In this document: positions 27,221 through 37,928 of the stretch, piece after piece
How the letters are laid out: each line of letters opens with the position of its first letter
How positions within the stretch are numbered: position 1 is the stretch's first letter
Origin: an uncultured Opitutales bacterium
Lineage (GTDB): Bacteria; Verrucomicrobiota; Verrucomicrobiia; Opitutales; Seribacteraceae
Reading direction: 5' to 3'
Assembly: GCA_943787575.1 (NCBI GenBank)
Contig: CALSMY010000002.1
Span: 1 to 64,000, forward strand
DNA length: 64,000 nucleotides
Translations under genes and position numbers: made by a program
The notes under the pieces: model-generated
Told to the model about the DNA's origin: nothing
What the model saw: only the letters and a program-made list of their open reading frames with translations
Databases searched by the model: none

Positions 27221-30200
27221 GGAGCCGCTTTCACCGTAAGAATTCCCTGCATCATTCGCCAGTGCCCGGGGAAGGTGCAGAGGTAGGGATAGTCACCTGG
27301 CTGATCCGGTGCCTGAAATTCGATTTCTTGGGATTCATTGGGAGATAACAGCTTGGAAGATACCAGAATTTTGTCACTTTCGGGAATGTAGCCCTTTTGA
27401 AAGCCATCCGCGGTGGAGGCCATTTTATCCGCAAGTTCTCCAATTTCCTCGGCACTGCCTGGTTTCCCTAGCAAGCCAGTTGTGGAGCATGACATCCGGA
27501 TTAGAAAAAATAAGTTTTACTTTGGTGCCTGCCTGTACTTCCAATCTTTTGGGAGCAAACTGAAGTTCGGGAGCCGCCTGGACCCGGAGGATGTTACCTG
27601 CCTTGGCCATTTCCTGTTGGTGTTCTTTATCGGCTTTTCTTAATTGATCTAGGTTTGTTAAATATTGTGCATCAGGCAAAGGGTTGCCCAAGGGGTCATA
27701 GACATAGACAGCAGGCATGAACCTAGCTGCCCTCCTACCTTTGAGGAAAACGAACTCAAAGACATTTAAACCGCTGCGTAATTCCACATTGATTTGCTGA
27801 TCTCCACTCCAAAGTGAGTTCTGGCTAAATTTTAATATGCCATTCAGGTATACTTCCAAGTTCTTGTGGTTGACCCCGATGGTAGCGGATTGGGCCTTAT
27901 CTGAATAAATAAAGGAACGAAAGAATCCAGTCCCGGGTAACTTTGATTTACCAATCTGATATTCAACTGGATTGGTTTTGTTTTTATCCTCGTATCCAAT
28001 CCATTGAGTTAGTTGTGAGCTTTTAGAAACCTCCAGTACGGGCACACTCCTTCCCTTCAAGGGTTCCGTACCCATATCCAGATAGGCAAGCGAGTTTTTA
28101 ACATCTGGATTTTTTGTGTTGATCCCGTCCAAGCAACTCTCTATCTCAGGCATATTGCGGGCGTAAGTGAGCCACCGCATTAATTACTTCCATGAGTACG
28201 CGTGGGTGGGTGCATCTTTGGCTAAAGGTAGTGAGCATCTCTTTTGTGCTTACTAATTCGGTCTGCCTGTAAGCGTAGGGTGCGAACTGCTGCTCCGCGA
28301 AAAAGGTAGGACTTAGATTTAGCTAGTTGTTCAATCAAGTCGGGACGCGCCTGCCCCAGTCCCTCGCATACAAAAATGCTTTCGAGCATGGCCTGTTCGA
28401 AATTATCCGCTTTGGAATCAAATGCTTTGATCCATTGATCGACTGCCTGAAATGGCCTTCTTGCCATGTTTCCTCAGTTCAATTCGAGCATGGTGGCGGA
28501 TAAGATTTTGCGGGTGTACCAAGAGCTTGCATAGCTGGGCGGTTTGTCCCCTTCAATGATTGGCCATTCTTTGACAATGGGCTTGCCGGTGTGTACCACC
28601 CGCCAAATACGTCCATAGTCGTGATCCCAGTGAGGATCTCTCATCGGATGCTGGGCATGTCCAATGATCGGACTGGAAAAGTCAGAAACATAGAGGGCAC
28701 CATCCATTCCAAACTCGAGATCAGCTGGTCGAAAGGCAGCGTTGGGTGAGCTCAAAATGGTTTGGTAACTCTTCTGCTTAAACATGCCACGGTCGGTGTT
28801 AAGAATAGTAAGATTAACCGCATATCGACCAAGCAGTGAGGCAGAGGCGAGGCCATTTTGATATTCGTCTGGGAAGTTTGGGCTAGAAATAGATGAGGTT
28901 CCGCAACCTTTGCCATAGCTAGTGATTCGAGCATAGGCATAGGGCATGTATCCTCCCAGCGGAGTCCAGATCAAGGAAGTGCCATCATAGACATCGCCAT
29001 CTCCATACATTTGAAAAGTATTTCCCCATCGGTCGAAGGTGATATTCCAGGGGTTGGGTGTTGTATGCTGCCACTCTGTATTGATTCTTCCTGTAGCGGG
29101 ATCTAGGCGGTAGGTGGTTGAGTCTATCCCCGGTGGACTCCAAAGGGGGTTTCCAGTTGGGAGCGGTGAAAGACTCCGTCACAAAACAAAATATCCCCAT
29201 GAGGATCGGTTGCAATCATCCCGCCGTGGTGGGAGTCGGTTACATCAATCCCGCGGAGGAGCTCGTGCTGCCAGTCCGCACGGTCGTCCCCATCTTCATC
29301 CCGCATGAGACAGAAGGCGTGGTTGTTCCGATACAATCACTCCCTGATGGTGAAAGGCGATCCCGTCCAGTGCATCGAGGTTTTCCGCAAAAGTTGTGCA
29401 CTTATCGGCTTGTGCCGTCCCTATCCGTATCTTCGAGGATGATCAACTTGTCCTCTGGGGTCAGGCCGGGGACCGTGTGGGGAAAGGAAGGCATGGTGAC
29501 CACCCATAACCTACCCCTTGCATCAAAAGCCATTTGTACGGGGTTACGCAGTTCTGGGAATTGCTCCTCGGAAGCAAAAAGATTAACGGCATAACCATCG
29601 GCCACGGTAAACTCAGCCATGGCATCCGTAGGCGGTTTAATGATACCTGTACGTTTACCATCATCGTGCCCTTTCCCGGGAGGCATGGGATCCAGGGAAG
29701 GCTTTTTTAGGTTGGCAAATTTTAACTTTGGATCAGCGGCAAGGAGGTAGATTACAGCTTCTGTGAGCTCGATCATCTTGTGATACCGTGGTATTTCCCC
29801 GGCATATTCATAAGGCCTTGCCCGAACCCCAAAATAGACTACCGCGTTCTTCGGACGTACCACTTCGGCTACCCGGCTATGTTTGGCCGAGGCAGCCTGG
29901 CGAACTTCTTGGATGTGATTTTCGGAAGCGGGCTTTGTGTTTTTTACACCCAGATACCCAAGCAGTTCCTGGGCAATGATGGAGCCAATTTGCTTGTTTC
30001 CCAACTCGTTTAAATGAATGCCGTTTACAGTTATCCGACTGTTTGAATTGAGGGTGGGGGAGAAGAGATCGATAAATAGTGCCTGGTTCTTACGGGCCAG
30101 TTCGTAGATGGCATTACGGTAAAGTTTCAGGTTCTCATTGAGGTCGGAAACGGGGTGCTGGGCAGCAGTGGGGGACAAGAGCACAAACTTTGCCCTCGGG

Positions 30201-30613
30201 TGAGCTTTTGCGAGTTGTTGAATGTGGCTTTGGTAATCTCGTTTAAATTGAGGTAGTCCCTCGGATCCATGGAATGCCTCGTTCATGCCGTACCCAAGAA
30301 CGAGCACATTGGAGGGCCACTGCCTGATCAGGTTTTTCATGTGCTTGGGGTAGCCTTCTAGTCGCAGGCGGTTCCCCACTTCATCTCCGGTCCATGCTAG
30401 GCTCCTAATTTTTAGGCCCTTCCCGGATGTGGCAATTTGCAGGCGTGCTTCCATGCCCCCATGTTCGAGAAGTCGTTCGATCATGGAGTTTCCGTAAAAG
30501 AGGAGGGCAGGGCTTTCCTCTGCAGGGGGCGCATTCTTGGTGTCCGCAGAAAAGGAGTGACTGCCAAGAGCGGTAAGTCCAAGAAAAATGAAAAGGGTTG
30601 GCTTGAAGGTCAT
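27217..30613 (-). CDS. SGNH hydrolase-propeller dehydrogenase-cupredoxin protein, about eight frameshifts
   Basis: One long gene spread over several frames. Order: signal peptide; SGNH hydrolase (FYGNSMIERLL, GYGMNEA, NGIHLNELGN); PVC 'membrane-bound dehydrogenase' beta propeller (YAVNLFASEEQFPELRNP, FDARGRLWVV); HEAT-like helices; and a C-terminal cupredoxin with candidate copper ligands His in VMLHN and Cys, His and Met in CTFPGHWRMM. Frame changes lie near 29415, 29308, 29131, 28483, 28448, 28215, 28150 and 27478. The joined protein is colinear with the family, so either indel errors or recent decay explain it. Likely an exported oxidoreductase passing electrons to copper; this is an inference. 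Confidence 0.75.
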
Positions 30614-30899
30614 AATAAAGAAAAAAGAAAAGGAGGGAGCGTGACCCCTCGTATCGGTTCTTTAAGTATCCCAAGTATGATTGAGCGAATGGACAATCCT
30701 ATACTGCCAAGTATTGCGAAAAAATTCTGTTGGATTGCGTCAAATGAGCGTGGGTATTTGGTTTGGTTGGATAGCAAAAGGGGGAGCTGTTTTAGGAAAG
30801 GAAAGGATTGTATACACTTCGCCATTGATTGATTGGAAAGAGAGCTTCACTCTTAACTCATGGCTATACAAATATATAAGGTTCTTCCTATCCTCACTC
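30614..30899. other. Gap between divergent genes
   Basis: 286 bp between the cupredoxin gene and the VOC gene. An ATG at 30681 opens a frame into the VOC gene, but its first 70 codons do not look like coding sequence. An ATG at 30860 starts a hydrophobic peptide in the neighbouring frame and could be the real VOC start if a base is miscalled near 30880. No clear promoter hexamers. Confidence 0.4.
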
Positions 30900-31468
30900 A
30901 TGCTACTTGCCTGTTCCTCGGTCTGGGCAAAGTCTAATTTCTCGCGCCAAACGATTGATTTAGGTGTCGTAGTGACCGATGCCAAAAAGTCGCTCGCCTT
31001 TTATAAAGATGTGATCGGGTTTAAGGAAGTGCCCGGGTTTGAAGTGAAGGGCAAGTTTCCCAAAGCGGTAGGATTGACTGATGGGTCCAGCCTCAATGTC
31101 CATGTCTTGGTACTGGGAGATGAGGAGTCAGCGACCAAGTTGAAAGTGATGCAGGTGGATTCAAAAAAGCCTGCCCGCTCCATCGAGCAACCATACATCC
31201 ATACCGTCGCCGGGTTTTCTTACCTCACCATATTTGTGGAGGATGTGGATCTTGTGATGGCCAATGCCAAGAAGCATGGTCATGAGGCTTATGCCAAGAG
31301 TCCGCAGATTCTCCCAAGGGTTTCCCTCAGGATTTGTGTTTGTTGATGCTCAAGGACCCGGACGGTAACTTTGTGGAAATTGTGGGGCCAAATACCAAAG
31401 CTCTGAGTACCGGAAGTCCTCCAAGAAGAGGCAATAGCCACCGCAGTATCATGCCATCAATTTTTTGA
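30900..31468 (+). CDS. Exported VOC/glyoxalase-fold protein, frameshift near 3' end
   Basis: About 190 residues. A signal peptide (…[11 protein letters not shown]) is followed by a vicinal-oxygen-chelate domain: [24 protein letters not shown], a middle strand with [21 protein letters not shown], and after a +1 shift near 31315 [18 protein letters not shown], the usual last strand. Metal-ligand positions resemble those of glyoxalase/dioxygenase folds, but the reaction is unknown. The stop at 31466-31468 overlaps the 3' end of the DUF1501 gene tail to tail. The start is uncertain; it may lie at ATG 30860 with another frame change. Confidence 0.7.
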
Positions 31469-32857
31469 CGGCGTGGTGTTGTTCTACTCCTGTAAGTCGA
31501 AAATCAAGACCTTGAAAACGGAAGGATAGTTGGGTGTGATCAATGCCCATAAGTTGAAGAATCGTGGCCTGAAGATCGTGCACATGTACGGGGTCTTCGG
31601 TAACATGGAAGCCTAGTTCATCGGTCTGTCCCAGGGTGATACCTGGCTTAATGCCTCCACCCGCCATCCACATGGTGAAGGCCTGAGGGTGGTGGTCGCG
31701 TCCACCACTTCGATTCAATGCGGCACTGGCTTCCACCATCGGGGTGCGTCCAAACTCACCTCCCCAAATGACCAGGGTATCTTCGAGCATGCCACGTTGC
31801 TTGAGGTCCTGAACGAGGGCGGCACTGGCCTGGTCGATTGCTTTCGCCTGATTTTTGATATTTCCTTCGACATTGTTGTGCGCATCCCATCCACCCTGAT
31901 AGACCTGGATGAAGCGGGTGCCTCTCTCGGCCAGACGACGGGCAAGAAGGCAGTTGGTTGCATATCCGGACTGGCCCGGTTTCGCCCCATAGAGGTCTAG
32001 GGTCGCTTGGCTTTCCTGGCTGAAATCCATCAGTTCGGGGCCCGTGCCTGCATGCGATAGGCCATTTCATAGGCTTCGATCCGGGCATTGATTTCAGGGT
32101 CTCCAAACTGGCCAAGGCTACTTTGGTTTAATGTGCTGAGCAGGTCGAGGGTGTGTCGTTGGGCTGTACGGTCTATCCCCTTGGGGTTGGATACATGAAG
32201 GATGGGGTCGGGGCCCTTGCGGAAGGGCACGCCCTGGTGTTCGGAGGGTAAAAATCCGGATCCCCACATGGCGGATCCGCCGCTCAATACACCGTTTTGC
32301 AAAACGACAAAGCCAGGAAGGTCATCCGCTTCGCTCCCGATTCCATAACTTAGCCAGGAACCCATACTTGCCCGACCAGGGATCCCACTGCCCGTGTTCA
32401 TGAACAGCTGGGCGGGTGCATGGTTGAAGTGGTCGGTATGCATGGATTTGACGAAGGTCAGGTCGTCGGCAATTTTCGATAAATAGGGGAGGCGGTCCGA
32501 AATTTCCGCACCCGACTCGCCGTGCTTGGAAAAAGGAAAGCAGGGCCCGAGTACCGCGGCGTCAGGCTGGATGAAAGCATAGCGCTGCCCCTTAATGACC
32601 GAAGGCGGGATAGGCTTACCCTCGATTTCCTTGAGCTTGGGCTTGTGGTCAAACAACTCCAGTTGGCTAGGGGCTCCCGCCATAAACAAAAAGATGACCC
32701 GCTTGGCTTTTACGGGGAAACGCATGAAGCCGGGGTTCCCCATTGCTCCAAAGCTTTCTTTGGCGAGCATAGAGGCGAGGGCAATCTTGCCCAGGCCAAT
32801 TCCACAGTCTTTGAAAAAATGTCTTCGGGTACGGAGGAGTAATGGATCGATAATCAT
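31449..32857 (-). CDS. DUF1501 protein, first copy (one frameshift)
   Basis: About 468 residues, DUF1501 family of sulfatase-superfamily folds typical of PVC bacteria. TAT/Sec-type N-terminus with [49 protein letters not shown], then after a shift near 32030 [46 protein letters not shown] and [12 protein letters not shown]. The ATG at 32857 overlaps the stop of the PSD1 gene (ATGA), so the two proteins are produced together, as is usual for this pair. Function is undetermined; they are thought to act in periplasmic glycan metabolism. Confidence 0.88.
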
Positions 32858-35800
32858 GGTTTGGTGATGGTTTCGTCTAAATTCATAATAGCCCGGGCGA
32901 GTAAAACTTTGCCTGCCCATTGAGGATCTGCTCTGGGGTTACCAGCAATGTCCCCTGCCTTGAGTTCTCCGGCTTGCAGTCTTTCTACCTGTTGGTGGAA
33001 GTATCCCTGTAGGGCTTTCCGCTCTTCTGCCTTGGGCATCCGGGTGAGAAAGCGACGGAAGAGAGATTCCACGGGGTCCTCTTTTTTCTGGTGGACGAGT
33101 TCGCCCGCCGCCTGAGCAAGTTCGATAAACATCTCGTCGTTGAGCAGGGTAAGGGCTTGCAGAGGAGTATTGCTTCGATCGCGTTTGGCGAGGCAGTTCT
33201 CGCCGGAGGTGCCATCAAAGGTCATGTAGCCGGCAAAAGGGGCGGTCCGTTTGATAAAGGTATAGAGGGATCTGCGGTAGCGGTCCTCGCCTGTGGATAC
33301 ATTCCATGCCTGATTACCAAAAGCATGGGAAAGCACAGTTTTGGGCTGGGGCGGATAGACGCCACGGCCGTACATTTTTGAGGATAACTTTCCACTGGCG
33401 GTAAGCATGTGATCCCGGATCAGTTCCCCGGTCAGGCGTATTCTTGGACCCCGGGCAAGGAGTCGGTTTTGCGGATCTTTTTCTAGAAGTTCTGGGGTGG
33501 CCACGGAACTTTGCTTGTAAGTCGCACTGGTGACGATGAGGCGGTGAAGTTTTTTCATCGACATACCAAGCTTACGAAATTCCACAGCCAGCCAATCAAG
33601 CAGTTCGGGGTGGTCGGGGGCAGGTGCCTGGGTGCCAAAATCCCCGCTGGTACGTATGAGGCCGTAACCGAAGAGCGAACGCCAGGCACGGTTTACGGTT
33701 ACCCGATCCCCGAGCGGATTGTCCTGGCTGACCAACCAGCGGGCAAACTCAAGACGATTGCCCGGCTCGGGTGTGTCCACTCCTAAAAGAATGTCGGGTA
33801 TGCCAGGGGCAACCTCGTGCTTCGGATTGGTGTATTCCCCCCGATGGCGGAGGTAAGTGGGGCGGGGGTTATCTGCGGGCCTTTCCTGCATCACCAATGA
33901 CCGGCGACTTTGGGGGATTTGCCCACGAAGGGCATTGAGTTCGGAAAGATCATTCGACTTAAGGGGGATATTGTTCCATGGGGCATCTCCTGCTTTGCCT
34001 ACAAGAATTGCTTTTATTCCGTCGGCAAGGCCTTTATTTTTCCATTCATCACTGGTGGGTTTCTGCTGGGAGAATTCCCAACTTTCGTCGGTAAAGACCG
34101 TGTGTTTCTTACCATCAGCCTTGGTGATTTCGAGTTGTACAAGCAGGGCACCGGGTCCACCATTGTTGGTCGCTTTTACCGCGATAACGTTTGTACCCTT
34201 TTTAAAATGAGTGCCCACATTGGCAAGAGCTGGTTCATACCACAATTTATTCGATGCAACTTTTTTGCCATTGATGAAAAACTCGGATTCGTCATCGCAG
34301 GTGTAAAGTAAACGAACGGATTTTGGAGCATCCTTCAAGCTTATGGACTTGGCAAAATAGAGGGTTTCTTTGCCGTTGTTGTTGCTGTTATCCCAGATCC
34401 ACTTCGCTCCAGCTGCGAAGGATTTCCCATTATTCTTTTGGGGGAGAAAGGCTTTTTCCAAATAAGTTGCCCGGAGTTGACTGATCTCGGACTGACTCAA
34501 TTGATTTCCTTTGGATAGAAGATCTTCGGTGGCCGATCCGAGGCGTTGAGCTTTCGCTGGCTGGGTCGATGAGGTCGCCGAAATACGGAACTTGCCCAGG
34601 GATGCAACAAAGTGCCTTTCAAAAAGAAGGGACAGGGAGAAGGGTTGGTTCGCGGCCAAGGGTTGGTCGAGGGGCAAGACGAGGTGCTGTTCCACGCCAA
34701 CAGCTCCGCTCCAACCCGAAGAGCCATCCCCATCGATGATCTTTTCCACCCCGTTACCCCCGCTTTGGGAGAGATCTTTGAAGGAGACGGGTTGATCCTG
34801 GGCGGAAGCGTTCACTTCACTGAGAAAATAGAGACCTTTGCGGCCTTCGTAATAGGCCCGGCCTGGGCCTTTTTCCGGCAAGCGGTCGTCGGGCAGGGCT
34901 TCGATACGCAGGGCAGTGATGGGTTCGGGTGAAGTGAAATTAAGGTCGTAAACATCCCGTTTGGTGAAGTCACCCGAAGCAAACAGCGAGCCGTCCTCCA
35001 GAAGCTCAAGCTTGGGCAGGTTGGTTTTCCAACCAGTTGGCTGAAGGGTCTTCCACGCGGTGGATTTGGCCTGCATGTTTTTGCGCCAGGATGCGAAGGA
35101 GGAATCAAATTCGGGATGCCGGCCCATCAGTTCGGCAATCTTACGTTGGATCTGGTTTTCTACTTCTGCTTGGCGTTTTAATTGTCCGTCAGTGTAGAGC
35201 AGGAGATCGGGTTCCTCCACATTGTCCAGAAGGGCCATGATGCCAAAGTACTCATCGTGGGTGATGGGGTCGTACTTGTGGGTATGGCACTGGGCACATC
35301 CGGTGGTTAAACCCATCCACACGGTACCGGTAGTGGCCACACGGTCAACCGCAGCATAAAAACGAAACTCCAGCGGGTCGATCCCGCCTTCCTCATTGAG
35401 TTGGGTATTGCGGTGAAATCCGGTGGCGATTTTTTGATCCTGGGTGGAGCCGGGTAACATGTCCCCGGCCAGTTGTTCGATGGTGAACTGGTCATAAGGC
35501 ATATCCTCGTTGATGGCACGAATCACCCAGTCTCGGTATTGCCAGATTTCGCGCGGCCTGTCTTTTTCATACCCATTGGTATCGGCATAGCGTGCAAGAT
35601 CGAGCCATTCGCGGGCCCACTTTTCTCCATAGTGCGGAGAGGCCAAGAGTTGATCGACCAAGTGCTCATAGGCATCCACCCTGTGATCGTTGACAAAATC
35701 ATCGGCCTGCTCGGGGGTGGGAGGAAGACCGGTAAGATCCAAATAGAGGCGCCGTACGAGTGTGTAGCGATCCGCTTGGGGAGAAGGGTCGACCTTATTT

Positions 35801-36258
35801 TTCTCCAGGTTTTTAAGAATAAAGGCATCAATAGAGTTGTTTCCCCACTTGGCTGCATTGACCAGGGTGATGGACGCTTGAGGCGGTTCAAAAGCCCAAT
35901 GCTTGGCATATTCTGCACCCTCGGCAATCCATTGGTCGAGCAGATCTTTCTCCGCCTCGGTCAGGGAGGCATGAGACTCAGGGGGAGGCATGATTTCATC
36001 GGGATCATCGGAGCGGATGCGGTAGTGGAATTCACTGTCTTCAACTACTCCCGGTACGATTACTTCATTTCCCAAAGCATCTTCCCGGATATCCAACCGA
36101 AGCTTGGCTTTCCTTCCCTCTTCATCCGGGCCGTGACAAGCGTAGCATTTGGACGCAAGCAGTGGCCTGACATCTTTATTAAAATCCACAGCCTGCAAGG
36201 ATGCAGGGAATGTAAGAATGAAAAAAGTGGTTAAAACTAAAGTGAGAATTTTGGACAT
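32854..36258 (-). CDS. PSD1 protein: cytochrome-DUF1549-sugar-binding insert-DUF1553
   Basis: 1134 residues, intact. Signal peptide; planctomycete cytochrome module with KCYACHG and GRKAKLRLD; DUF1549 (LVRRLYLDLTGLPPTPEQ, GEKWAREWLDLARYADTNG, FTIEQLAGDMLPG, GCAQCHTHKYDPI); then an insert of about 170 residues (about 600-790) with a galactose-binding-like pattern (WIWDNSNNNGKETLYFAKSI, YTCDDESEFFINGKKV); then DUF1553 (NRAWRSLFGYGLIRTSGDFG, RSLYTFIKRTAPF, RSNTPLQALTLLNDE). Probably an exported heme protein working with the coupled DUF1501 protein. The insert recalls rhamnosidase N-terminal domains and is absent from the second PSD1 copy in this window. Confidence 0.9.
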   Translation of the reverse strand: MSKILTLVLTTFFILTFPASLQAVDFNKDVRPLLASKCYACHGPDEEGRKAKLRLDIREDALGNEVIVPGVVEDSEFHYRIRSDDPDEIMPPPESHASLTEAEKDLLDQWIAEGAEYAKHWAFEPPQASITLVNAAKWGNNSIDAFILKNLEKNKVDPSPQADRYTLVRRLYLDLTGLPPTPEQADDFVNDHRVDAYEHLVDQLLASPHYGEKWAREWLDLARYADTNGYEKDRPREIWQYRDWVIRAINEDMPYDQFTIEQLAGDMLPGSTQDQKIATGFHRNTQLNEEGGIDPLEFRFYAAVDRVATTGTVWMGLTTGCAQCHTHKYDPITHDEYFGIMALLDNVEEPDLLLYTDGQLKRQAEVENQIQRKIAELMGRHPEFDSSFASWRKNMQAKSTAWKTLQPTGWKTNLPKLELLEDGSLFASGDFTKRDVYDLNFTSPEPITALRIEALPDDRLPEKGPGRAYYEGRKGLYFLSEVNASAQDQPVSFKDLSQSGGNGVEKIIDGDGSSGWSGAVGVEQHLVLPLDQPLAANQPFSLSLLFERHFVASLGKFRISATSSTQPAKAQRLGSATEDLLSKGNQLSQSEISQLRATYLEKAFLPQKNNGKSFAAGAKWIWDNSNNNGKETLYFAKSISLKDAPKSVRLLYTCDDESEFFINGKKVASNKLWYEPALANVGTHFKKGTNVIAVKATNNGGPGALLVQLEITKADGKKHTVFTDESWEFSQQKPTSDEWKNKGLADGIKAILVGKAGDAPWNNIPLKSNDLSELNALRGQIPQSRRSLVMQERPADNPRPTYLRHRGEYTNPKHEVAPGIPDILLGVDTPEPGNRLEFARWLVSQDNPLGDRVTVNRAWRSLFGYGLIRTSGDFGTQAPAPDHPELLDWLAVEFRKLGMSMKKLHRLIVTSATYKQSSVATPELLEKDPQNRLLARGPRIRLTGELIRDHMLTASGKLSSKMYGRGVYPPQPKTVLSHAFGNQAWNVSTGEDRYRRSLYTFIKRTAPFAGYMTFDGTSGENCLAKRDRSNTPLQALTLLNDEMFIELAQAAGELVHQKKEDPVESLFRRFLTRMPKAEERKALQGYFHQQVERLQAGELKAGDIAGNPRADPQWAGKVLLARAIMNLDETITKP

Positions 36259-36277
36259 AATAGGGACTATATTTGTT

Positions 36278-37876
36278 CTATTTTACAATCGAATGTTTTT
36301 CCAACTGCAAAAGTTTGATGAAGCTTTGGGTCTCTTGGTTCCATGAGTTTTCCAACGCCTTAGCTTTGTCAGTCATTTTATTGGATAAATCGTTAGATTC
36401 TGCACGGTCCCTACTTAAATCATATAACTCCCAGGGGTCTCCCTTTGCGGCAACAAGCTTGAAGTTGCCTTGCCTGATCGCACGGTTGCCCGCGTGCATC
36501 CACCAAATAGATTCTCTCGGGATGGTACGATCCTCGGAGAAGGATGAAACCAAACTTTTACCGGGGGCCTTTGGAATAGGTACCCCTTTCCATGATTTTG
36601 GTTTTTCCACTCCGGCTAATTCCAGAATCGTAGGTACGATATCGATGACATGCCCAGGGGAATGTCTTAATTCACCTTTATTTTTTATACCATTTGGCCA
36701 ATGAGCGATGAGAGGCGTGCTGATTCCTCCTTCGTGTACCCAGGTTTTATGCCTGCGGAAAGGAGTGTTGGATGCACTGGAAAACCCGGGACCCAGGCAG
36801 AGGTAAGATTTTTCGCTACCCATGGGAGCGTCGGGGTCATGTCCGCCTCCGCGCACCATGATCTCTGCACTGGCCCCATTGTCTGAAGCAAAAAAGATAA
36901 GGGTGTTTTCGTAGGCCTTCATCTTTTTGAGTTGTTGGACAACCCGGCCTACTTCCTGATCGATCCGATCGATCATCGCGGCATGGATGGCCATTTTGGT
37001 TGCCTGAAAACGCTTCTGTTTATCCGTGAGGGAATCCCATGGGAGTGGGCGGTTCACTTCCCCTGAACCCAATTGCTTGATCGCTTGAGGATGTCCATGG
37101 GGTGGGCCAATCTCGGGCTCGAGGGCAGAGAGCGAGGTTTTATGCAGACCGATTTTCTTTTGCTTGGCAAATCGTTCTTCCCTGAGTTTGTCCCATCCAC
37201 TCAAGTAACGATCCTGATATTTGGCAATATCTTCGGGCTTGGCATGCAGGGGAAAGTGAGGGGCAATAAAGGCGAGGTAATGAAAAAAGGGTTGGTCACC
37301 GTGGTTTTGCTGGTGCTCCTGTAAGAATTCAATCGCATGATCGGCAGTGGCCGTGGTCGAGTAATAATCCTTTTTCACCTTTGTTGGATTATACCTTTTG
37401 TCATCGAGCAAATTCGCATTGTGGTTGAAAAATCCATCTTGATTGGTGACATACCAGGATCGGTTGAATCCTGCACCAAGAACCCTTCCATCGATATGCC
37501 ATTTCCCACTGTGATAACTCCGGTAACCCGCAGTTTTGAGGAATTCGGGAATTAGGGGTGCCCAGGTAGGTCGCTTGCCTTGGCCCCCGCCACCTCTCAT
37601 CGGTAAGTTGTCCCGTCGGATTTGCTGGGCATAGTACCCCGTGAGCAAGGAACCACGAGTGGGCCAGCATCTGCCGGTATTGTAAAATTGGGTATAACGC
37701 AAGCCGTTGGCGGCGAGGTTATCTAGGTTGGGTGTTTCGATTTCACTCCCATAACAGCCCAAGTCGGAATATCCCATATCGTCGACCAAAATCATTAAGA
37801 TGTTTGGTGTTTCTTTTCCGAAAACACTAAGGGTGAAAAAGAACAAGGTTGTTTTAAGAATGATTATTTTTCCCAT
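36278..37876 (-). CDS. Exported sulfatase (CWPTR)
   Basis: 532-residue type I sulfatase in an intact frame. Signal peptide to about residue 20, MILVDDMGYSDLGCYG, formylglycine motif CWPTR with Cys70, GKWHIDG, FASDNGASAE and an arylsulfatase-A-like C-terminus (WELYDLSRDRAES). The Trp after the modified Cys and the SLLTGYYAQQ continuation are typical of one large planctomycete/verrucomicrobial arylsulfatase group. It lies 20 bp downstream of the PSD1 gene's start on the same strand and 53 bp from the next sulfatase. Confidence 0.93.
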   Translation of the reverse strand: MGKIIILKTTLFFFTLSVFGKETPNILMILVDDMGYSDLGCYGSEIETPNLDNLAANGLRYTQFYNTGRCWPTRGSLLTGYYAQQIRRDNLPMRGGGGQGKRPTWAPLIPEFLKTAGYRSYHSGKWHIDGRVLGAGFNRSWYVTNQDGFFNHNANLLDDKRYNPTKVKKDYYSTTATADHAIEFLQEHQQNHGDQPFFHYLAFIAPHFPLHAKPEDIAKYQDRYLSGWDKLREERFAKQKKIGLHKTSLSALEPEIGPPHGHPQAIKQLGSGEVNRPLPWDSLTDKQKRFQATKMAIHAAMIDRIDQEVGRVVQQLKKMKAYENTLIFFASDNGASAEIMVRGGGHDPDAPMGSEKSYLCLGPGFSSASNTPFRRHKTWVHEGGISTPLIAHWPNGIKNKGELRHSPGHVIDIVPTILELAGVEKPKSWKGVPIPKAPGKSLVSSFSEDRTIPRESIWWMHAGNRAIRQGNFKLVAAKGDPWELYDLSRDRAESNDLSNKMTDKAKALENSWNQETQSFIKLLQLEKHSIVK

Positions 37877-37928
37877 GGTTAAAAATGAATGGATGAAGTG
37901 TAAAAAAGCTGAGGTTTTAAGAAAATTT

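Noticed and set aside
35473-36234. 253-residue plus-strand ORF
   Set aside because: Antisense to the intact PSD1 gene; composition matches a mirror of that codon pattern.
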